From NCBI GenBank assembly GCA_017640725.1, contig JAEPQB010000001.1:124001-188000 (forward strand): a DNA stretch of 64,000 bases, read 5' to 3'. The notes beneath the pieces are model-generated. The model was not told the origin of the DNA. It saw only the letters and a list, made by a program, of their open reading frames with translations, and made no database searches. The stretch is from Kordiimonadaceae bacterium (GTDB lineage: Bacteria; Pseudomonadota; Alphaproteobacteria; Sphingomonadales; Kordiimonadaceae). Positions 17,253 through 27,705 of this stretch are shown here, piece after piece. Both the position numbers and the translations under genes were made by a program. Each line of letters opens with the position of its first letter. Position 1 is the first letter of the stretch.

Positions 17253-19445
17253 ATGGCTTCTCTGAACCGTCGAGTATTTTTGAAATCTGCCACAGCAACC
17301 GCAACAATGGTTGTGATGGTTTCGCAGACACCGCATATCCTGGCACAGGATGCCCCGTCGAGCGGGTCTGTTTCACCCTGTTTGAAACTGGATTCAAACG
17401 GACAGATTGCACTGTGCGTGCCCATCCCCGACATGGGACAGGGAATGGAAACTACTGCAGCGCAAATGATTGCAGATGAGTTGAACGTTAATCTCGACGA
17501 TGTAAAAGTTGAGCTGATGCCATTTCTGGGCCGCACAAACGCGGAAGGCCGCGCCGTATTCGGCCGGTTTTATCAAGGTGGCGGCGGCAGCGGCTCGACC
17601 ATGCGCATTTATCACGAAGTTCGAAGAACAGCCGCCTATGCCCGAACCGTTCTGCTGGAAGCTGCGGCACGCAATTGGCGCATACCTCGGCGCGGCCTGG
17701 TGGCAGAAAACGGCCATGTGCGCGACCCGAATTCAGAACGTTCCATTTCTTATACTGATCTGCTGCAGTCGGCCCAGTCCGTCGGGGACGAAGTCAAACC
17801 CAATAGCATCGACCCAAAGCCTGCCAACGCACATACTGCAATCGGCAAAGACACAAAAAATGTCCATGGCAAAGCGATTGTAACGGGCGAACCCATCTTT
17901 GGCATTGATGCAGATATTTCGGACATGGCGCACGCCGTTGTTCGACGTTGCCCATATTTAAACGGCGATGTCGTAGGGTTTGATGACACCCGAGCCCGTC
18001 AGGTGCCAGGCGTTATTGACATTACGACACTGGATCGCATCCCAGAGGATAAGAGCATTTATCGGTCAGTGGCCGCTGGTGTGGCCGTGATTGCCGAAAC
18101 CTATTGGGCCGCGCGCAAGGCAGCGGATCTGATTGAGATTGAATGGGATGGCTCTGCCTCACTGGAGGACGACACTGAAATTTTGAAATCCCGATGTTTA
18201 GCGGCCCTGGACGGTGACGATTTTACCACTTCTATCGAAGGTGGAGACCTTCAAGCCGCGTTATCTTCGGCGAGCCACGTTGTGGAAGCGACTTACATTC
18301 ATCCCCATTGGGCACACACCTGTATCGAGCCGCACAGTTGCATCGCAAATGTTCAGGGCGATGAAGCCGAGATTTGGGTTGGCCATCAATTTATGGATGC
18401 GGCCATCAACGGTGTAACAAATGCTGTTGGTATTTCGCCCGATAAAGTGAAAGCCAACTTTTATCGCATGGGCACTGGGTTCGGTCGCAAGTTCGAAGAA
18501 GATTTTGTGATGGAAGCAGCTCTGCTTTCAAAGGCTGTGGGTCGAGCAGTAAAGGTTACGTGGTCGCGTGAAGACGAGATGGAGCAGGACTATGTAAACT
18601 CCCTCGGCGCATATCGGTTACGGGCCGCTATCGACGGTAATGGCAACATTAATGGTTGGCACATCAGGGCCGCATCGGACACTGTGCCCGCCATCATCAC
18701 ACGGGAGTATCCAGCTCGATTGGTCGGCAACTATAAAGGCGAGTTCCATCAAGTGCCAAACGGCGTATCGCGTGGCGCCTGGCGCGGACCGCACCACAAT
18801 GTTGCCGGCTGGGTGATACAAAGCTTTCTGGATGAAATTGCGGCGGCAAGCGGCAAAGACCGACTGCAAAATCTGTTAGATGTTTACAGTAAAAAAGACG
18901 TTCTAAAGTCTCTTAACTGGCCCTACCGCGACACATTCTTTGAACGGTATCGAGCGGTTTTGCAAAAGGCAGCGGACGAGTCCGGTTTTGGCAAAAAAAT
19001 GCCCGCAGGATGGGGACAAGGCATAGCGGTGCACCACACTTTTGTCAGCGTGTGTGCGCATGTGGTGGAAGTGGAGATGCTTGGCGACAACGACTACCGC
19101 GTTCACCGTGTAACCAGCGCCATTGATTGCGGGTTGGCAGTCAACCCGCTTGGCGTGCGGGCGCAAGTAGAGAGCGGCATCATGGATGGCCTTTGCGCAG
19201 CAAAATATGGCAAATGGACGTTGGACAAAGGCCTTGTCACCACCAATAACTTCGATAGCTATCAGAAAATGCGTATCAATGAGGCCCCCGCCTACGTGGA
19301 CATTCATATTCTGGATTTCGGTGAAACCGAACCTCGGGGAACAGGCGAGGTTTCTTTGCCACCGGTGATACCCGCACTCACCAATGCGATATTCGCCGCA
19401 AGCGGAAAACGCCTCCGAAGCCTGCCAATCAGCGAGAACCTATAA
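17253..19445 (+). CDS. Molybdopterin-binding subunit, isoquinoline 1-oxidoreductase beta-like, Tat-exported
   Basis: A 730-residue subunit starting with NRRVFLKSATATATMV, a twin-arginine signal, so the mature enzyme should be periplasmic with its small partner carried along. GFGRKFEEDFVMEAALLSKAV, GAWRGPHHNVAGWVIQSFLD and the C-terminal GTGEVSLPPVIPALTNAIFA (with the catalytic Glu) are family landmarks of the xanthine oxidase superfamily. No cytochrome, XdhC-type chaperone or molybdopterin cytidylyltransferase gene is in the window, so maturation must use genes elsewhere. The substrate (aldehyde or N-heterocycle) is unresolved. Confidence 0.92.
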   Translation: MASLNRRVFLKSATATATMVVMVSQTPHILAQDAPSSGSVSPCLKLDSNGQIALCVPIPDMGQGMETTAAQMIADELNVNLDDVKVELMPFLGRTNAEGRAVFGRFYQGGGGSGSTMRIYHEVRRTAAYARTVLLEAAARNWRIPRRGLVAENGHVRDPNSERSISYTDLLQSAQSVGDEVKPNSIDPKPANAHTAIGKDTKNVHGKAIVTGEPIFGIDADISDMAHAVVRRCPYLNGDVVGFDDTRARQVPGVIDITTLDRIPEDKSIYRSVAAGVAVIAETYWAARKAADLIEIEWDGSASLEDDTEILKSRCLAALDGDDFTTSIEGGDLQAALSSASHVVEATYIHPHWAHTCIEPHSCIANVQGDEAEIWVGHQFMDAAINGVTNAVGISPDKVKANFYRMGTGFGRKFEEDFVMEAALLSKAVGRAVKVTWSREDEMEQDYVNSLGAYRLRAAIDGNGNINGWHIRAASDTVPAIITREYPARLVGNYKGEFHQVPNGVSRGAWRGPHHNVAGWVIQSFLDEIAAASGKDRLQNLLDVYSKKDVLKSLNWPYRDTFFERYRAVLQKAADESGFGKKMPAGWGQGIAVHHTFVSVCAHVVEVEMLGDNDYRVHRVTSAIDCGLAVNPLGVRAQVESGIMDGLCAAKYGKWTLDKGLVTTNNFDSYQKMRINEAPAYVDIHILDFGETEPRGTGEVSLPPVIPALTNAIFAASGKRLRSLPISENL

Positions 19446-19952
19446 ATACTTGAGCCAGTTGATTAAGAAGATAACCGCCAGTACAAGAGTGCCCATAAAA
19501 GCACTCCATGCCAACGCAATGGGCAGGCCTGCAAACCGCTTCCGTATGGCCTGATGATAGCTGCCGCACTCCAAACAGTGGAACCATTTGTCCTCCGGGT
19601 CCGCTTTGTAGCGGATGAGCGGAATAGCTGACGGCACTTCCCCAAAAAACGCGTGAACGCGATGCGAGCCGCAATGAGGGCAACTATGTTCATCCCCATC
19701 CGCATCAAGGTTTGGGCCTCTCGATGGCATTAGCTCAATTTTCGACAGGGCCTGTTCAGCAGCGCGCCAGTCTTTGGCCTTAACAAACAGGTCGGTATTG
19801 CTGACAAAGTTCATTGAGCCCACATGCTCATTCGCCAGAAAGGCAGGCACGCCCTGCCCTTCCAGATTTAGCTTGAGTATTTGGGCTTGATGCCCTTCCA
19901 AACCAGAACGGATGGCAACCAGCTTGTCCAGATCTGATTGTTGGTTCTGCAT
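19440..19952 (-). CDS. DUF2007 domain plus zinc ribbon, membrane-anchored
   Basis: A 170-residue protein in three parts. Residues 8-75 form a DUF2007-type domain (LVAIRSGLEGHQAQILKLNL, then GVPAFLANEH). Residues about 88-125 have CPHCG and CLECG knuckles for a zinc ribbon, and residues 145-167 are a C-terminal membrane helix. DUF2007 has been called a putative signal-transducing domain, but its role is not established. It starts four bases after the oxidase-like gene ends, so the two form an operon. Confidence 0.8.
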   Translation of the reverse strand: MQNQQSDLDKLVAIRSGLEGHQAQILKLNLEGQGVPAFLANEHVGSMNFVSNTDLFVKAKDWRAAEQALSKIELMPSRGPNLDADGDEHSCPHCGSHRVHAFFGEVPSAIPLIRYKADPEDKWFHCLECGSYHQAIRKRFAGLPIALAWSAFMGTLVLAVIFLINWLKYL

Positions 19953-19956
19953 GTGA

Positions 19957-20499
19957 TCAGTCGTTCAGTCCCGTTTCAAAGCCATCAATTGAAACCATAT
20001 TGTTCTGTTGCTGATACTCCAGGATTTTTTCTTCGCCTTTGGTTTCAATCCATTTTTTCAGGGTGTCCCGATCCCGCATTTCTTCTGCGATGGGCACCGC
20101 GTACCCGCAGCTTGTTTGTGTGCTCTCCACTTCCAACAAAATGATCTGCCGCGCCAAAATCCCGCTGGGGAACTTTGCGCGAAGCTCATCATATTCATCG
20201 TGATGGGGGCGCACCACACGGCCTTTACCATAAAGCCGATAAATCAGGGCGTTACGGCTGAAGCTATTGAACATGATGGTAAGGCGGCCATCGTTTTTGA
20301 TGTGTGCCGCTGTTTCATTGCCACTGCCACCCAAGTCAAGATAACCACACAGGTTTGGAGACAAAACTCGAAAACTATCGTTTCCTTTAGGGCTTAAATT
20401 GATCCGGCCTTTCGAGCAGGCTGTGGCTGTAAAAAACATGGGTTGCTCTGCAATAAACTCGGCATGTTTTTCAGTTATATGATCAAAAAAATCGGCCAT
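19957..20499 (-). CDS. Pyridoxamine 5'-phosphate oxidase-related flavin-binding protein
   Basis: A 180-residue split-barrel protein: MFFTATACSKGRINLSPKGND, then YLDLGGSGNETAAHIKNDGRLTIMF and LYGKGRVV are the FMN-binding strands of the PNPOx-like family. CAGGAG sits well placed before the ATG. These proteins bind FMN or F420 and are often called general stress or nitroreductase-like proteins. True PNP oxidase activity is unlikely because the C-terminal PLP-binding signature is absent. Confidence 0.85.
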   Translation of the reverse strand: MADFFDHITEKHAEFIAEQPMFFTATACSKGRINLSPKGNDSFRVLSPNLCGYLDLGGSGNETAAHIKNDGRLTIMFNSFSRNALIYRLYGKGRVVRPHHDEYDELRAKFPSGILARQIILLEVESTQTSCGYAVPIAEEMRDRDTLKKWIETKGEEKILEYQQQNNMVSIDGFETGLND

Positions 20500-20604
20500 G
20501 TACGGCTCCTGTTATTGCCGGACCTCACATGTTTGAAAATCCCGCATTCAGCTTCGATCCACATCTTGCCAAAGGCGATCAAATAAATCACCTGACAATA
20601 TATG

Positions 20605-20633
20605 GTCACATTAAATTGGTAATCTAATGTGAC
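20605..20633. promoter_or_regulatory. Inverted repeat in the divergent promoter region
   Basis: GTCACATTA, 11 bases, TAATGTGAC gives perfect 9-base arms between the divergent starts at 20499 and 20653. The right arm is only 20 bases from the plus-strand start. It could be an operator shared by both genes. Confidence 0.5.
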
Positions 20634-20652
20634 ATAGAATTAGAGGCGCTTT

Positions 20653-20958
20653 GTGCCAAAAAAGTTGAAATATCTGCTCAGATGGGTGGCCTTGCCAGTT
20701 GGCATTGTCATTTTTGCTGTGGGTTTAGTAACGTTTCCGCTGCCCTTGCCAACCGGTTTAATCCTCATGGTTGTTGGCTTGACTGTGATGGCAATCAACC
20801 CTCTCGTCCTGCGCTGGGTAAAACGCACACGCCCCCGGTTTCCTGAACTGAATGCAAAAATCCGAAGCATCACGCCGCATATGCCCACATTCGTTCGTCG
20901 TTTTCTAAGCCGAACTGACAGCCAACAAAAGCGTCAAAAACCCAAACTAGACCATTGA
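20653..20958 (+). CDS. Small two-helix membrane protein, paralogue of the one at 7943
   Basis: A 101-residue protein from a GTG start, with hydrophobic helices at about 10-29 and 36-55 joined by PLPTGLIL, then RWVKRTRPRF and MPTFVRRFLSRT. The tail is basic and hydrophilic. It shares the loop and tail motifs with the 88-residue protein at 7943, so the two are probably paralogues. It ends 12 bases inside the convergent MAPEG gene. Function unknown. Confidence 0.72.
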   Translation: MPKKLKYLLRWVALPVGIVIFAVGLVTFPLPLPTGLILMVVGLTVMAINPLVLRWVKRTRPRFPELNAKIRSITPHMPTFVRRFLSRTDSQQKRQKPKLDH

Positions 20959-21372
20959 AAGATAGTGCCGCGTTACATCGATAAACAACCAAATCAAGGC
21001 AAACGAACTGAGCGAAAACACTGCAAATCGGTGCATAACCCTGTTGTACGTGATGTGCACGACAGCATGCACAATACGCAAGCCGACATAAGCCCACGCT
21101 ATCAAAAGTGTTGTTTCGTCACCTAGGCCCGCAACTATGGCAATGCCACACAGTACGTAAAACAGGACCGGCGCTTCAAATTGGTGATTGTAGTTTTGCC
21201 CTGCAAAACGTGCTTGTTTGGGCAACTTGTCCAGCGACCTTGGGTCCTGCAACACGTCGTTCGATGGTTTGGCAATGGCAAGAGCAGGGATACGATACAG
21301 ATACAAAACCAAGAGAGTAACCAGGGTCAGACCCACTTGAGCCAATACCGGGGCAATCAGTGCAGAATTCAT
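20947..21372 (-). CDS. MAPEG family membrane protein
   Basis: Started at ATG 21372 behind GAGGAA. The ORF extension upstream is unsupported. The 141-residue protein has four hydrophobic helices. QNYNHQFEAPVLFYVLC and YVGLRIVHAVVHITYNRVMHR are the MAPEG signature, including the conserved Glu and the RxxH/HxxxN region. Bacterial members are of uncertain function; eukaryotic relatives act on glutathione and lipid mediators. Glutathione is presumably made by this cell (gshA at 15263). Confidence 0.88.
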   Translation of the reverse strand: MNSALIAPVLAQVGLTLVTLLVLYLYRIPALAIAKPSNDVLQDPRSLDKLPKQARFAGQNYNHQFEAPVLFYVLCGIAIVAGLGDETTLLIAWAYVGLRIVHAVVHITYNRVMHRFAVFSLSSFALIWLFIDVTRHYLSMV

Positions 21373-21535
21373 GACTATTTCCTCGCAGCAGTTGAAGTGC
21401 TCGCATTTAATGCGCTCTGCAGGAACGGACCAAGGAAAAAATATGAATAGTGGCATTCCAAAAACACGTATTGGTGAACTGGCTTGCCGAGATTTTGGTT
21501 GATCCATATGGTGGCGATTAAGGACACACAAAGAT

Positions 21536-22027
21536 ATGAAAATTCGACCTTACGACGCTACAGACTGGCCAGAAGTTGAGCGAATATATGCCGAAGGCAT
21601 CGCGACAAAAGTGGCCACTTTTGAAACCCAGCCCAAAGCACAATCAAAGTGGGAAGAAGACAGCATTGATGCGTCTGCGATCGTTGCCGAGACATCCAAT
21701 GACTTGCTCGGCGGCTGGGCGGTTTTGTGGCCCGTTTCAGACAGATGCGCGTATGCGGGCGTCGCGGAAGTGAGTGTTTATGTCGGAAGCAATGCCCGGG
21801 GCCAGGGTGTCGGAAAAGCGCTCCTGAATGAGCTTGTTACCACCTCAGAAAAACTGAACATCTGGACACTCCAGGCAGGTATTTTTGAAGAAAATACTGC
21901 CTCTATCAATCTGCACGAAAAGTGTGGTTTCCGCTTGGTCGGCATGCGGGAACGTCTAGGCGCTTTGGACGGCGTTTGGAAAAATATCGTCCTCATGGAA
22001 CGCCGCAGCAAAGTGGTTGCTTCCTAG
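21536..22027 (+). CDS. GNAT N-acetyltransferase, phosphinothricin acetyltransferase-like
   Basis: A 163-residue acetyltransferase. VSVYVGSNARGQGVGKALL holds the R/QxxGxG/A acetyl-CoA loop at about residues 77-98, and EENTASINLHEKCGFRLVGMRERLGALDGVW is the characteristic Pat/Bar-type C-terminal half. Members N-acetylate phosphinothricin, methionine sulfoximine or related small amines. The substrate here is not known. AAGGA lies about ten bases upstream of the ATG. Confidence 0.9.
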   Translation: MKIRPYDATDWPEVERIYAEGIATKVATFETQPKAQSKWEEDSIDASAIVAETSNDLLGGWAVLWPVSDRCAYAGVAEVSVYVGSNARGQGVGKALLNELVTTSEKLNIWTLQAGIFEENTASINLHEKCGFRLVGMRERLGALDGVWKNIVLMERRSKVVAS

Positions 22028-22054
22028 AAATTCATATCGGGCTTACATTGCAAG

Positions 22055-23845
22055 TCAGGCATCCCGAACAGTGTTCACAAATGCTTGGACATTTTCCCGC
22101 AAGCTAGATGCTTTTTCGCGCAAAGAACTTGCTGACGTCAGCACCGTTTGTGCATCCTGGCTGGACTGTCGAGCACTCGTACTGACACCGACAATCGTCT
22201 TTGTCACAGCACTTGTGCCGCTTGAAACCATCTCGATATTCGAAGCAATGCTCCCGGTCGAGTTGTCCTGCTCTTCCACCGCAATCGCAATGTCATCGGC
22301 ATTTTGACCAATTTCAGAAATCTGGCCTTGAATGCTGTCAACCGCACTCACTGCCTTCTGGGTCGCGGTTTGCATATCACCTACTTGTTCACTAATGCGC
22401 TGAGTTGCACCGGCCGTTTGACTTGCAAGCGACTTCACTTCGCTAGCTACAACTGCAAAGCCTCGACCTGCCTCGCCTGCCCGTGCCGCTTCAATGGTAG
22501 CATTCAGCGCAAGCAAATTCGTTTGCTCCGCGATATCGGTGATGAGATTAACAACGTCGCCGATGCTTCGCGCAGCTTCCGAAAGTTGGGCAATATCGGC
22601 ACCTGCAGATCTTGTTTGGTCTACCGCGCCTTTTGCGGCCGCCGCCGACTGTAAGGTCTGCTGCGAAACCAATCGCACAGATCGAGCTAACTCGTTTGCA
22701 CTTTCGGCAACCTGTTGGGCGTTTTCGTTAGCGTCTGTTGACCTGCTTTCCACTTGTTCAGAATCGGTCATGGTCTTTTCAAGCGCTTCTGACATGTGAA
22801 TGGCCGCTTGTTCCATCTCGTTAGCGGCGTCTGAAAGGTCTTCCACAAGTCCCATCACAGAGGCTTCAAACTGATCCGCTAGCGCTAGCATCTCGGTTCG
22901 GCGATCCTGACGCGCTTGCTCAGCTGCGGCTTCTTCAGCTTGTTTGCGCTGCGCTTCATCCTGCAGGGCTTGTTCTTTTCTCGCTTCTTCTGCTGACCGT
23001 TCCTTTGCTTCACGCTCAGCAGCCACAGCTGCCATCTGCCTGGCTTCAACCGCATTGTCCCTGAAGACCAACACGGCACTGCTAATCATGCCTATTTCAT
23101 CCCTTGCGCTGGAATTTGGCACTTCGACTTCCAGGTTGCCTTCTGACAGTTGCAGAACGACGTCTGACAACCTCTTCAATGGCCGCACGCCAGAAACTGC
23201 CCATGCAGCAACCAAGACGCTCAAGACCAACGCAATACCGGTAAAAACAAGCATTTGAGACCGGAAGTTTTCAGCAATTGCACGGGTCTCGCCGGTCAGT
23301 CGGTTATTCTTGGCCTCTTCCAAATCTATGAATTGATTAATTCTCGCCAGCCAAACAGTAAAGTTTGGCCGTGCCTGCGTGATGAGCATCAATAATGCCG
23401 TTTCTCGATCTCCCACATTCAATGCAGAAATAATACCTTCAATTTGGGGCAGCGTTGTTTCTTCAATCTCTTCAATTGACCTTAGAATGCGTCGTTCATC
23501 ACCATCAACGTTTTCCGGCTGTGAGAAAATGCGAGCCATACCAGCTGCGGACTCTGCATACATTTCTGTAAGGTCAATAATTTCCTGCCGCGATTTTTGA
23601 AGGTCGGTTGGATCACTCAGCAACACCAGATCACGAACAGCAATCGCGCGATCATGCACACTGCCCCTGAAATTAATGGCATAACGTTGCTTAACTGTAT
23701 TCAGGTCGTTGATGACCGTCAGTTTGGTGTCGATCTGGCCCACATCGTTTGTGCCGATGATGGTCAAGGCAACTATCAATGCCACAACCAGGCCAAACCC
23801 TGTGAATAGGCGGTTTTGAATACGAACGTTTTTTAAGAACTGCAT
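22055..23845 (-). CDS. Methyl-accepting chemotaxis protein
   Basis: A 596-residue chemoreceptor. One membrane helix is at about 13-35, followed by a periplasmic four-helix-bundle-like sensor (to about 190) and a second helix at 194-215. After that come a HAMP domain ([25 protein letters not shown]), an Ala/Glu-rich coiled coil, and the MA signalling domain with the highly conserved hairpin tip [20 protein letters not shown]. No C-terminal CheR/CheB pentapeptide is visible. It stands alone; no che genes are in the window. Confidence 0.95.
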   Translation of the reverse strand: MQFLKNVRIQNRLFTGFGLVVALIVALTIIGTNDVGQIDTKLTVINDLNTVKQRYAINFRGSVHDRAIAVRDLVLLSDPTDLQKSRQEIIDLTEMYAESAAGMARIFSQPENVDGDERRILRSIEEIEETTLPQIEGIISALNVGDRETALLMLITQARPNFTVWLARINQFIDLEEAKNNRLTGETRAIAENFRSQMLVFTGIALVLSVLVAAWAVSGVRPLKRLSDVVLQLSEGNLEVEVPNSSARDEIGMISSAVLVFRDNAVEARQMAAVAAEREAKERSAEEARKEQALQDEAQRKQAEEAAAEQARQDRRTEMLALADQFEASVMGLVEDLSDAANEMEQAAIHMSEALEKTMTDSEQVESRSTDANENAQQVAESANELARSVRLVSQQTLQSAAAAKGAVDQTRSAGADIAQLSEAARSIGDVVNLITDIAEQTNLLALNATIEAARAGEAGRGFAVVASEVKSLASQTAGATQRISEQVGDMQTATQKAVSAVDSIQGQISEIGQNADDIAIAVEEQDNSTGSIASNIEMVSSGTSAVTKTIVGVSTSARQSSQDAQTVLTSASSLREKASSLRENVQAFVNTVRDA

Positions 23846-23960
23846 AGCGGACCCCTGATTTCCCCATTGAGCAGATTTTGTACCAATGTGTACAAAATGG
23901 GTATAGGAGACCGGCAGCCCTGTCAGCTAACTTCAACTTCAAGAAAAGTTGAAATTGCTC

Positions 23961-24761
23961 TTAACGATTTATTCGGAGGTCGTTTTTCATGGGCATGCGC
24001 TTTTCGTTCACGCGCACTTCCGCACCAGGCATTCGAAAGCCAGACAAAATCCTGTTTGTGATGCGCTCATAATGCTGGACGAACCGTTCGACCCATTCTT
24101 GCCGATCTTGAGGCAGTGAGCCTTTAGCCAAACCGAGGGTCGTTTCTTCCTGTTCGCTTCGCCAGTCCAGAACTGTCGCGAAGCTTGGTGCGCAGAGGTA
24201 GAGAAAACCATCAAATTGCTTCCACAAGGGTTCATAGTGGTTTGAAAGGGCGTGTTCTTGCCAAGTTCGCCACCTGCCGGCCGCGTCCTCCTTGCCTTCC
24301 AGTTCATTAACAGGCTGATCCTGGCCGGCATCGGGGTCAGACAGCGCGCCGATCAACCAGCCTTCCACCAGAAAGGCATCTGGCCTTCCTGTAAACTCGT
24401 TTTCGTCTGAGCTTCGGTCGTCCGTTATTTTGTCAAATTTCGGCCAGTGGGCGACACCGGCTTCATCTTGAGATTGTAGCGCTTTAATGGTGCTGCAAAG
24501 CAATTTAATATCATGTGTTCCTGGCGCCCCTCGGGTGGCACACAATGGGTGGATAGTTTGAGCAAGCCGGTTGCGTGCTGAGCGTCTCAGGTAAAAGTCA
24601 TCAAGTGAAAGTGCGGCCACATTCAGTCCCGACGCATCAGCCAGCTGACGCAACGCCGTCGTTTTCCCTATGCCTTGTGATCCGCTCAGTCCAAGAAGGG
24701 GAATCGAATTGTGGTCCGCAATGGTATAGCGAACCCACTCCTCCAAAACATCACCAATCAT
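23961..24761 (-). CDS. D-glycerate 3-kinase-like P-loop kinase
   Basis: A 266-residue kinase when started at ATG 24761 (GTG at 24779 is possible). The much longer frame upstream overlaps uvrB and is an artefact. Walker A is GLSGSQGIGKTT near residue 25, followed by LSLDDFYLRRSAR, TRGAPGTHD and VEGWLIGA. These are shared with plant and bacterial glycerate 3-kinases of the P-loop type. The expected reaction is D-glycerate plus ATP to 3-phosphoglycerate. It follows uvrB by 34 bases and is probably co-transcribed. Confidence 0.84.
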   Translation of the reverse strand: MIGDVLEEWVRYTIADHNSIPLLGLSGSQGIGKTTALRQLADASGLNVAALSLDDFYLRRSARNRLAQTIHPLCATRGAPGTHDIKLLCSTIKALQSQDEAGVAHWPKFDKITDDRSSDENEFTGRPDAFLVEGWLIGALSDPDAGQDQPVNELEGKEDAAGRWRTWQEHALSNHYEPLWKQFDGFLYLCAPSFATVLDWRSEQEETTLGLAKGSLPQDRQEWVERFVQHYERITNRILSGFRMPGAEVRVNEKRMPMKNDLRINR

Positions 24762-24795
24762 TTGCGTGTCTTCTGTCACTTGACCACACTGCAGC

Positions 24796-26955
24796 TTAGT
24801 ACATTTTCCGGTGACTTTTGGCTTTCTTGGTACGTGTGCCTGGCCGCCCCCCTGTAGCCCGACCTTTCGGGCGCACGCGCTGGTCTTCAATTCCGAGTTC
24901 GCCGGCCTCAAGCTTGCGAATTTCATCTCGCAAACGGGCGGCTTCTTCAAACTCAAGGTTTTCTGCAGCCTCGCGCATCTTCTTATTGAGGCCTTCCAGG
25001 TGCTTCTTGAGGTTGGAGCCAACCAAATGCTTGGCGTCTTCGCCAATACCCACCGTCACATGATCGCCAGACGCAACATGCTCGATAATGTCTCCTACGT
25101 TTTTGGCAACAGTTTTCGGCGTGATGCCATGGGCTTCGTTATAGGCAACCTGCTTGTCTCGCCGGCGATTTGTTTCATCAATTGCTTTCCGCATCGAGCC
25201 AGTGATTGTATCGGCGTACAAAATGACCCGCCCTTCTGCGTTGCGCGCCGCCCGGCCGATCGTTTGCACCAGCGATCGCTCAGACCGCAGAAAGCCTTCT
25301 TTGTCTGCGTCCAAGATCGCGACAAGTCCACACTCAGGAATATCCAAACCTTCGCGCAACAGGTTGATGCCGACCAGCACATCAAACGCACCCAACCGCA
25401 GATCCCGGATAATTTCAATACGCTCCAATGTGTCGATATCAGAGTGCATGTAGCGAACCTTCACGCCGTTTTCGTGCAGATATTCGGTTAAGTCCTCTGC
25501 CATGCGTTTTGTCAGCGTCGTTACCAGCACCCGCATGCCCTTCTCGGCCATCGCGTGCGCTTCATGCATCAAATCATCCACTTGGCTTTCGACAGGCCTG
25601 ATGTCGATTTCCGGGTCTACAAGACCCGTTGGTCGAATGACCTGTTCTGCAAACACGCCGCCCGTTTGCTCAAGTTCCCAGTCACCCGGGGTCGCAGAAA
25701 CATATACGGTCTGCGGCCGCATGCCATTCCACTCCTCAAATTTGAGCGGGCGATTATCAATGCAACTTGGCAGGCGAAACCCATAGTCCGCGAGTGTTGA
25801 CTTGCGCTTGAAGTCACCGCGGCTCATCCCGCCCACCTGGTTCACAGACACATGGCTTTCGTCCACGAACAAAAGCGCATTTTCAGGAATGTATTCAAAA
25901 AGCGTAGGGGGCGGCTCGCCAGGGTTGCGTCCTGTTAAATAGCGTGAATAGTTTTCAATGCCCGCGCAAGACCCGGTAGCTTCCAGCATCTCGAGATCAA
26001 ATGTTGTGCGCTGTTCCAGCCGCTGCAACTCAAGTATGCGGTTCATTTCCTCATACTCTTTCAGCCGGCCATTAAGCTCATGCTTGATCTTTTTGACAGC
26101 CTGATCAAGCGTGGGCCGCGGCGTTACATAGTGGCTGTTTGCATAGATTTTGACCCCATCAAGGCTGCGAATTTTTTCCCCCGTAAGCGGGTCGAACTCG
26201 ACGATGTCCTCAATCTCGTCACCAAACATCATCAAGCGCCATGCACGGTCCTCTAGGTGACTTGGAAAAATATCGATGACATCACCGCGCACGCGGAAAG
26301 TGCCGCGCTGGAAAGCTTGATCATTTCGCTGATACTGCATGGCAACTAAACGGCGGAGAAGCTCCCGGTTATCCACTTCCTGACCGGCTCTAAGTGCAAA
26401 TGTCATTGCGGTGTAGGTTTCCACGCTTCCGATGCCATAAATACAGGAAACGGACGCCACAATGATCACATCGTCGCGCTCTAGAATAGCTCGCGTCGCA
26501 GAGTGACGCATTCGGTCAATCTGCTCATTTATTGACGCTTCCTTTTCAACAAATGTATCTGTGCGCGGCACATAGGCTTCTGGCTGGTAATAGTCATAGT
26601 AGGAAACAAAATACTCGACTGAGTTATTCGGAAAGAAAGACTTGAATTCGCCGTAGAGTTGGGCTGCCAGCGTCTTATTGGGCGCCATGATCAAAGCAGG
26701 TCGCTGCGTGGCCTCAATCACCTTCGCCATGGTATAGGTTTTACCCGAGCCTGTGACGCCGAGCAGTACTTGGTCTTGCTCTTGCCCTTTGATGCCGTCC
26801 ACCAGTTCAGCTATCGCTGTTGGCTGGTCACCTGAGGGTTTGAAGTCTGAAACGACTTCAAACTTTACGCCTCCTTCAGATTTTTCAGGCCGCGCAGGTC
26901 GGTGGGGCACAAACGGCTGGTTCACTGGCTGTTCTTGCTGTTCAGGCAAAGGCAT
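24796..26955 (-). CDS. uvrB: UvrABC excision repair helicase subunit B
   Basis: A 719-residue damage-verification subunit of nucleotide excision repair. It carries Walker [10 protein letters not shown] near residue 64, the beta-hairpin region [24 protein letters not shown] in the helicase core, QTIGRAARN (motif VI) and a C-terminal UVR domain ([17 protein letters not shown]) that binds UvrC. The length is slightly above E. coli UvrB because of a 27-residue leader and a basic tail. Confidence 0.98.
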   Translation of the reverse strand: MPLPEQQEQPVNQPFVPHRPARPEKSEGGVKFEVVSDFKPSGDQPTAIAELVDGIKGQEQDQVLLGVTGSGKTYTMAKVIEATQRPALIMAPNKTLAAQLYGEFKSFFPNNSVEYFVSYYDYYQPEAYVPRTDTFVEKEASINEQIDRMRHSATRAILERDDVIIVASVSCIYGIGSVETYTAMTFALRAGQEVDNRELLRRLVAMQYQRNDQAFQRGTFRVRGDVIDIFPSHLEDRAWRLMMFGDEIEDIVEFDPLTGEKIRSLDGVKIYANSHYVTPRPTLDQAVKKIKHELNGRLKEYEEMNRILELQRLEQRTTFDLEMLEATGSCAGIENYSRYLTGRNPGEPPPTLFEYIPENALLFVDESHVSVNQVGGMSRGDFKRKSTLADYGFRLPSCIDNRPLKFEEWNGMRPQTVYVSATPGDWELEQTGGVFAEQVIRPTGLVDPEIDIRPVESQVDDLMHEAHAMAEKGMRVLVTTLTKRMAEDLTEYLHENGVKVRYMHSDIDTLERIEIIRDLRLGAFDVLVGINLLREGLDIPECGLVAILDADKEGFLRSERSLVQTIGRAARNAEGRVILYADTITGSMRKAIDETNRRRDKQVAYNEAHGITPKTVAKNVGDIIEHVASGDHVTVGIGEDAKHLVGSNLKKHLEGLNKKMREAAENLEFEEAARLRDEIRKLEAGELGIEDQRVRPKGRATGGRPGTRTKKAKSHRKMY

Positions 26956-27126
26956 TAGGGAGGCTCCGAATTACTGTGCACACTATAATTGTTCATGGTT
27001 TGTTTTCAAGGCGAAATGGCCAATTAGCGATGCTACCGGTCAGCATTCACAAGGAGTTGAAACAGCTTCAATTTACAAGGCCAGCCATGTTGGGCTCAAT
27101 GTCAGCAAATCTGTCAGGAGAGCAAC

Positions 27127-27705
27127 GTGCAACCACTCAAACTGTATCTTACAATCGCGGCAGCCACATTCGTTTTTGGCGCGGCCAGCACGGCCCAAGA
27201 TCAAACAGGGCCGGACGAGCAAGCTCCTTCTCAAGAAACAGTCCCCGCAGCAATGGACTTAGATCGGTTGAACACCCTAATCCTGAAAATAAACCCCGAG
27301 GCCACCAGAGAGGAAAACATGTGGCAATTTCAGTTGGCTGAGCGCGTCGTTTACGTCGTGGCGGACCCTGCTGCAGACAGGATGCGGATCATGAGCCCAA
27401 TTGCACAAACGGGTACATTGCCGCCCGAACTGTACGAGCGCATGCTGCAAGCCAATTTCGATGCAGCCCTGGACGCCCGCTATGCAATTGCGCAAAACCT
27501 GGTTTGGAGTGTGTTTATTCACCCGCTGGGTAGCCTAACCGAACGCGAACTTCTGTCAGGAACCGCCCAAACAGTTACCGCAGCGATCAATTTTGGTACC
27601 AGCTTTTCTTCTGGGGCAACGGTTTATGGAGGCGGCGACACAAACGGCATCATTGGCCGAGAGTTGCTTGAAGAACTGTTGAAACGAGAAGGTCAAGCAC
27701 TATAA
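27127..27705 (+). CDS. Exported protein with a CesT/YbjN-like domain
   Basis: A 192-residue protein from a GTG start with AGGAG upstream. Residues 1-23 are a signal peptide (cleavage near TAQD). The body has the pattern W-x-F-x-L...VYVVADPAADRMRIMSPI...MLQANFDAALDARYAI..., followed by HPLGSLTERELLS and a Gly/Ser-rich SFSSGATVYGG segment. This resembles the type III chaperone-like (CesT/YbjN) fold often found in non-secretion contexts. The similarity is from pattern memory, and the function is unknown. Confidence 0.68.
   Translation: MQPLKLYLTIAAATFVFGAASTAQDQTGPDEQAPSQETVPAAMDLDRLNTLILKINPEATREENMWQFQLAERVVYVVADPAADRMRIMSPIAQTGTLPPELYERMLQANFDAALDARYAIAQNLVWSVFIHPLGSLTERELLSGTAQTVTAAINFGTSFSSGATVYGGGDTNGIIGRELLEELLKREGQAL

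Noticed and set aside
24762-25046. N-terminal extension of the glycerate kinase frame into uvrB
   Set aside because: The extension overlaps the uvrB coding sequence in another frame and precedes the P-loop without family similarity.
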